DNA of 64,000 nt. It comes from Symbiodinium natans (Eukaryota; Sar; Dinophyceae; Suessiales; Symbiodiniaceae). Both the position numbers and the translations under genes were made by a program. Position 1 is the first letter of the stretch; each line of letters opens with the position of its first letter. Positions 61,142 through 64,000 of the stretch are shown in pieces. The notes beneath the pieces were generated by a model. The model was not told the DNA's origin. It saw only the letters and a program-made list of their open reading frames with translations, and did not search any database. Location of the stretch: the NCBI GenBank assembly GCA_905221605.1, contig CAJNDS010002779.1, forward strand, positions 456,677 through 520,676, written 5' to 3'.

Positions 61142-61675
61142 GGGTTTGGGCTTTGGTGTGGGGTTGCAGGGTTTAGGGTTTAGGGCTAGGGTTTAGGGTT
61201 TAGGGTTTAGGGTTCAGGGTTCAGGGTTCAGGGTTTGGGACTTAAGGTTTGGGGACTTGGGGTTAAGTTTGCGGTTTTGGTTTCGGGACCTGGGGTTAAG
61301 GGTAATTAAGGGTTGTAAACGTCTGGGGTAAGGGTACCAGGGTCTAGGGGGCTTCGAGTTCGGATATGACGCAGAGTTTGGTGTCTAAAACTTGCTTGGC
61401 AGAACTCCCATGATCAAAGGCACCCTAAGCACAGACCCCCGAACCCATCAAGCCCAAAACGGCCAGGTTGATGTCACCTGCTCTGGCGACAAAGCAGTGC
61501 CGCAGCTGCATCGCAGGGTTCGGCCCTGCGACTTCCAACAGGGCTTTTTTGGGTTAGGGTTTAGGGTTTAGGGTTAGGGTTTAGGGATTAGGGTTTAGGG
61601 TTCAGGGGTTTCGTGTCTTGCTTCTTTTTTCCGCTCGGCACGCAACGCACCCTTCAAGCGTTTTGGGCGTCTGCA

Positions 61676-61816
61676 TCGGAGGTTAAGGCCCTAAACCCTA
61701 AACCCTAAACCCGAAACCCTAAACCCTAAACCCTAAACCCTAAACCCTAAACCCGAAACCCTAAACCCTAAACCCTAAACCCTAACCCCTAAACCCTAAA
61801 CCCTCGGAGGTTAAGG
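61676..61816. repeat. CCCTAAA tract between copies of TCGGAGGTTAAGG
   Basis: The 13-mer at 61,676-61,688 recurs at 61,804-61,816, exactly flanking about 16 heptamers with CCCGAAA variants. Confidence 0.9.
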
Positions 61817-61900
61817 GGGCCGTGACGTCCACCCGGCGCTTGATGAAGATCTCCAGCTTGACCTTCTGGGCCGTGGTCTTCATCTTCGCCACTTGGCAGG
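61817..61900. CDS. Candidate exon, strand uncertain
   Basis: A GC-rich stretch open on both strands. The + reading (LMKISSLTFWAVVFIFAT) looks membrane-like and could continue at 62,384 (VRKILSAVFLTGIALVAL). The minus reading (VAKMKTTAQKVKLEIFIK) looks like a charged helix. Both have high GC at third positions, so the strand cannot be decided by eye. Confidence 0.35.
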
Positions 61901-62456
61901 GTTTAGGGTTTAGGGTTTAGGGCTTAGGGTTTAGGGTTTAGGGTTTAGGGTTTAGGGCTTTCGGGTTTACTTTTCCGCCGCTCTCTTTGCCGGCTCCGGG
62001 GCTTTTGCAACGGTCTCCACTCAGCGCTCTGCTGGCTGGGCTGTGCAGGTTTAGAGGTTCAGGTCATGAGGGTTTTTGGGCTGGGCTTCCCAGGTTTAGG
62101 GAGTGACTTTATGAGTGCTTTTGGGACTTGCCATTTTGTTTTCAGAGGGATTTTGGGAGCTTCGGAACAGTGTAACTCCCGCGGCCCTGCGCAAGGCTTT
62201 TTTTGGCTGGCCGAGCAATGTGATTGACAACGACGACACGCACAGGCTTGGTGTTTCAAACGGGATCGGAACACTCACAGGGGTCAGGGTTCAACCCTAA
62301 ACCCTAAACCCTAAACCCTGAGCCCTAAACCCTAAATCCTAAACCCTAAACCCTGAACCCTAAACCCTACACCCTCAAGCCCAGTGAGGAAAATCCTATC
62401 AGCCGTCTTCCTCACCGGCATTGCTCTCGTGGCCCTGGAGGACCGCCATGTGCTTT

Positions 62457-62604
62457 CTTAGTAGGGAATGGGGGAAATCGGTACCCTACATAATCCACTG
62501 CAGGGTACATATAGGTATATGTATATATATATAATATATATATATATATATGTGTACGTATATATAGCCGGCGATACTTCATTCCCTCATTCCCTACTAA
62601 GAGC
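62457..62604. mobile_element. TIR-D family element with a TA microsatellite inside
   Basis: Left CTTAGTAGGGAATGGGGGAA and right ATTCCCTCATTCCCTACTAA then G are inverted copies. TATATA repeats (62,511-62,566) expand the middle. Confidence 0.8.
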
Positions 62605-62863
62605 CAGCAAGTCTTTCAAGGGCTTCCGACTCGTACCCCTAACGTTACACTAAAATCCCCCTTTCTTTTTCTCACCCGCAACTCCTCTGGCAGCAAGGAT
62701 GTTATCCACCTGGACAAGTCAGCCATTATGCTGGCGGCCTCCTCGTAAGATTGCCATGAGAAGGAAGTGACCCATGCCTTAGTTCGTCTCTCTTCTGACC
62801 TGCTTTTCTCAGGTGCTAGCTTCGGTGATGTGGACCTATCATGCGAGCTGGCCGCAACAAATG

Positions 62864-62961
62864 TGGGGTTTCCGAAATTCGGGGTACCGTCTTGGGGTCC
62901 AAGGAATCCTACTCTTTGGGGGGCTATATTCGGGGTCTCCCTTGTTTTTTCGTAAACCTCC
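62864..62961. mobile_element. TIR-C family element
   Basis: Left GGGGTTTCCGAAATTCGGGG, right GGGTCTCCCTTGTTTTTTCG then TAAACCTCC. Confidence 0.7.
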
Positions 62962-62964
62962 ATA

Positions 62965-63470
62965 TCAGCCTACTCAGCCGAATGCTTCATGTGATGCGAT
63001 GTGTGTGCTACGTGGAGTTGTTGCATCTCAGGCGGCAGGGTATCACCCAACCATTTCGCACGAGGAGCGTCCGCGTTGGGCATGCGTGCTGAGAATCAAC
63101 CGTTGACTCTAACGAAGTCAGGGTCTGTGAGTCTTCGAGGCGGCGTCTAAAAGCTGTAGGAGAGCGATCTAGTTCCAGTGCTTAGCGTTGTTCTCTTTCA
63201 TGAATACTCTGCTGCAGTGGTGCAGAGTCCAGAGTGGAGTGATTTCTCCCCTTCTCGCCGCAGTTTGAAAAATGTATTCTTCTGTTTCCACAACTGCTCG
63301 GCTTGCTTTGTGAGCCTTCGATCATCTCACCTTTCTGATTCCTGGAGTCGTTGAGAGAGTCTTCCACTTGTGCTTCGTTCCGCTGTCTTTCGCTCAACCT
63401 CACCCCCATCTCACCCGGTTAAGGATGTGCCCAACCCCCCAAAATAGTACAGCGCTGACAACCCCAAACC
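62965..63470. other. Stretch with no recognised gene
   Basis: Mixed sequence without heptamers until 63,460. Short open frames on both strands show no motif. Confidence 0.5.
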
Positions 63471-63624
63471 CCAAGCCCCAAATCCTAAACCCTAAACCGT
63501 GGACCACGTTGGAACCCAAAAAGGGCATCCCACTCCCCCCTTGACGGCAAGAGGGTCTCAGATCCCAAGCCTTAATCCCGCCCGCAAAGCGTGCCGAGAA
63601 GTAGTCTCCAGTAAGCCCCTTGAA

Positions 63625-63745
63625 CCCTGTGCCCTGAACTGGAAGCCCTAAACCCTTTAAACCCTGAACCCTGAACCCTAAACCCTAAACCCTGAGCCCC
63701 TTCACCCTGAACCCTGAGAACCCTGAACCCTAAACCCTAAACCCA
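63625..63745. repeat. CCCTGAA/CCCTAAA mixed tract
   Basis: Irregular heptamers with CCCTGAA units. A TA microsatellite follows at 63,867-63,892. Confidence 0.9.
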
Positions 63746-64000
63746 AGCTCCAAGCTCCAGAACCGCAGGGCCACGAGAAGCTGCAGGAGGAGTTGTCGAA
63801 TCTTGGAGCAGCCTGTGTGTGTGGTGGCTCTAATTTCAAAAACAAAATGAACATCATGAGAAATATGCATACATATATATATATATATGTACGTATACAT
63901 CTGTATAACATTTTTTAAGACTTTTATGTCGATGTTTTCGCAGCTTTCCGAGGAAAGCTTCTGTTTCTTCGATATTGTGCTAGCAAAGCCGACAACTCAT

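Overview
The window looks like nuclear DNA of a dinoflagellate, or a close relative. Three things point there. About every 0.3-1 kb there is a tract of the telomere-type heptamer TTTAGGG/CCCTAAA, in both orientations. Coding sequence comes as short GC-rich exons, of which several join in frame only with GC or GA intron donors and an AG|G acceptor. The LTRs of a retroelement carry the 12-nt string TTTTGGCTCAAG, which matches the 3' end of the dinoflagellate spliced leader. No bacterial operons, tRNA, rRNA or CRISPR were seen. The species is not identifiable by eye.

Layout. From 0 to 16 kb there are scattered + strand exons of unrecognised genes, including a signal-peptide first exon at 6.26 kb and a broken RNase H relic at 13.6 kb. 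A bromodomain gene at 16.9-17.8 kb is split by one 106-nt intron that is itself a terminal-inverted-repeat (TIR) element. From 18 to 31 kb there are isolated Cys-rich or hydrophobic exons, long heptamer tracts and microsatellites.

From 31.17 to about 59.5 kb lies a many-exon + strand gene with N-terminal EF-hand exons and a C-terminal WD40 propeller (WDR49/WDR64-like). Its EF-hand block (to 33,160) and WD40 block (from 54,664) join in phase across a 21.5-kb gap. That gap holds a second complete + strand gene (33,323-54,060). The second gene has a signal peptide, about 30 mostly phase-0 exons coding Cys-containing helical repeats with N-glycosylation sequons, and a hydrophobic GPI-type tail. 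Inside an intron of this second gene sits a 6.2-kb LTR retroelement on the minus strand (44,286-50,490). The nesting is therefore three layers deep. From 60 to 64 kb there are a few candidate exons, repeats and TIR elements.

The retroelement has 219-bp LTRs (3 differences), a CCCTA target duplication, a copia-type primer site matching the initiator tRNA-Met anticodon arm, a polypurine tract and three overlapping open frames. These encode a WW domain, a basic/acidic linker protein and three CCCH fingers. There is no room for a reverse transcriptase or integrase, so it should be mobilised in trans.

The most unusual feature is how introns seem to arise. Heptamer tracts sit inside exons between direct copies of 12-24 nt of the coding sequence, and splicing at AG|G within the duplicated copies restores the frame. 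At least four families of short TIR elements occupy introns in a similar way. All exon joins are by-eye inferences; no transcript data or database search was available.
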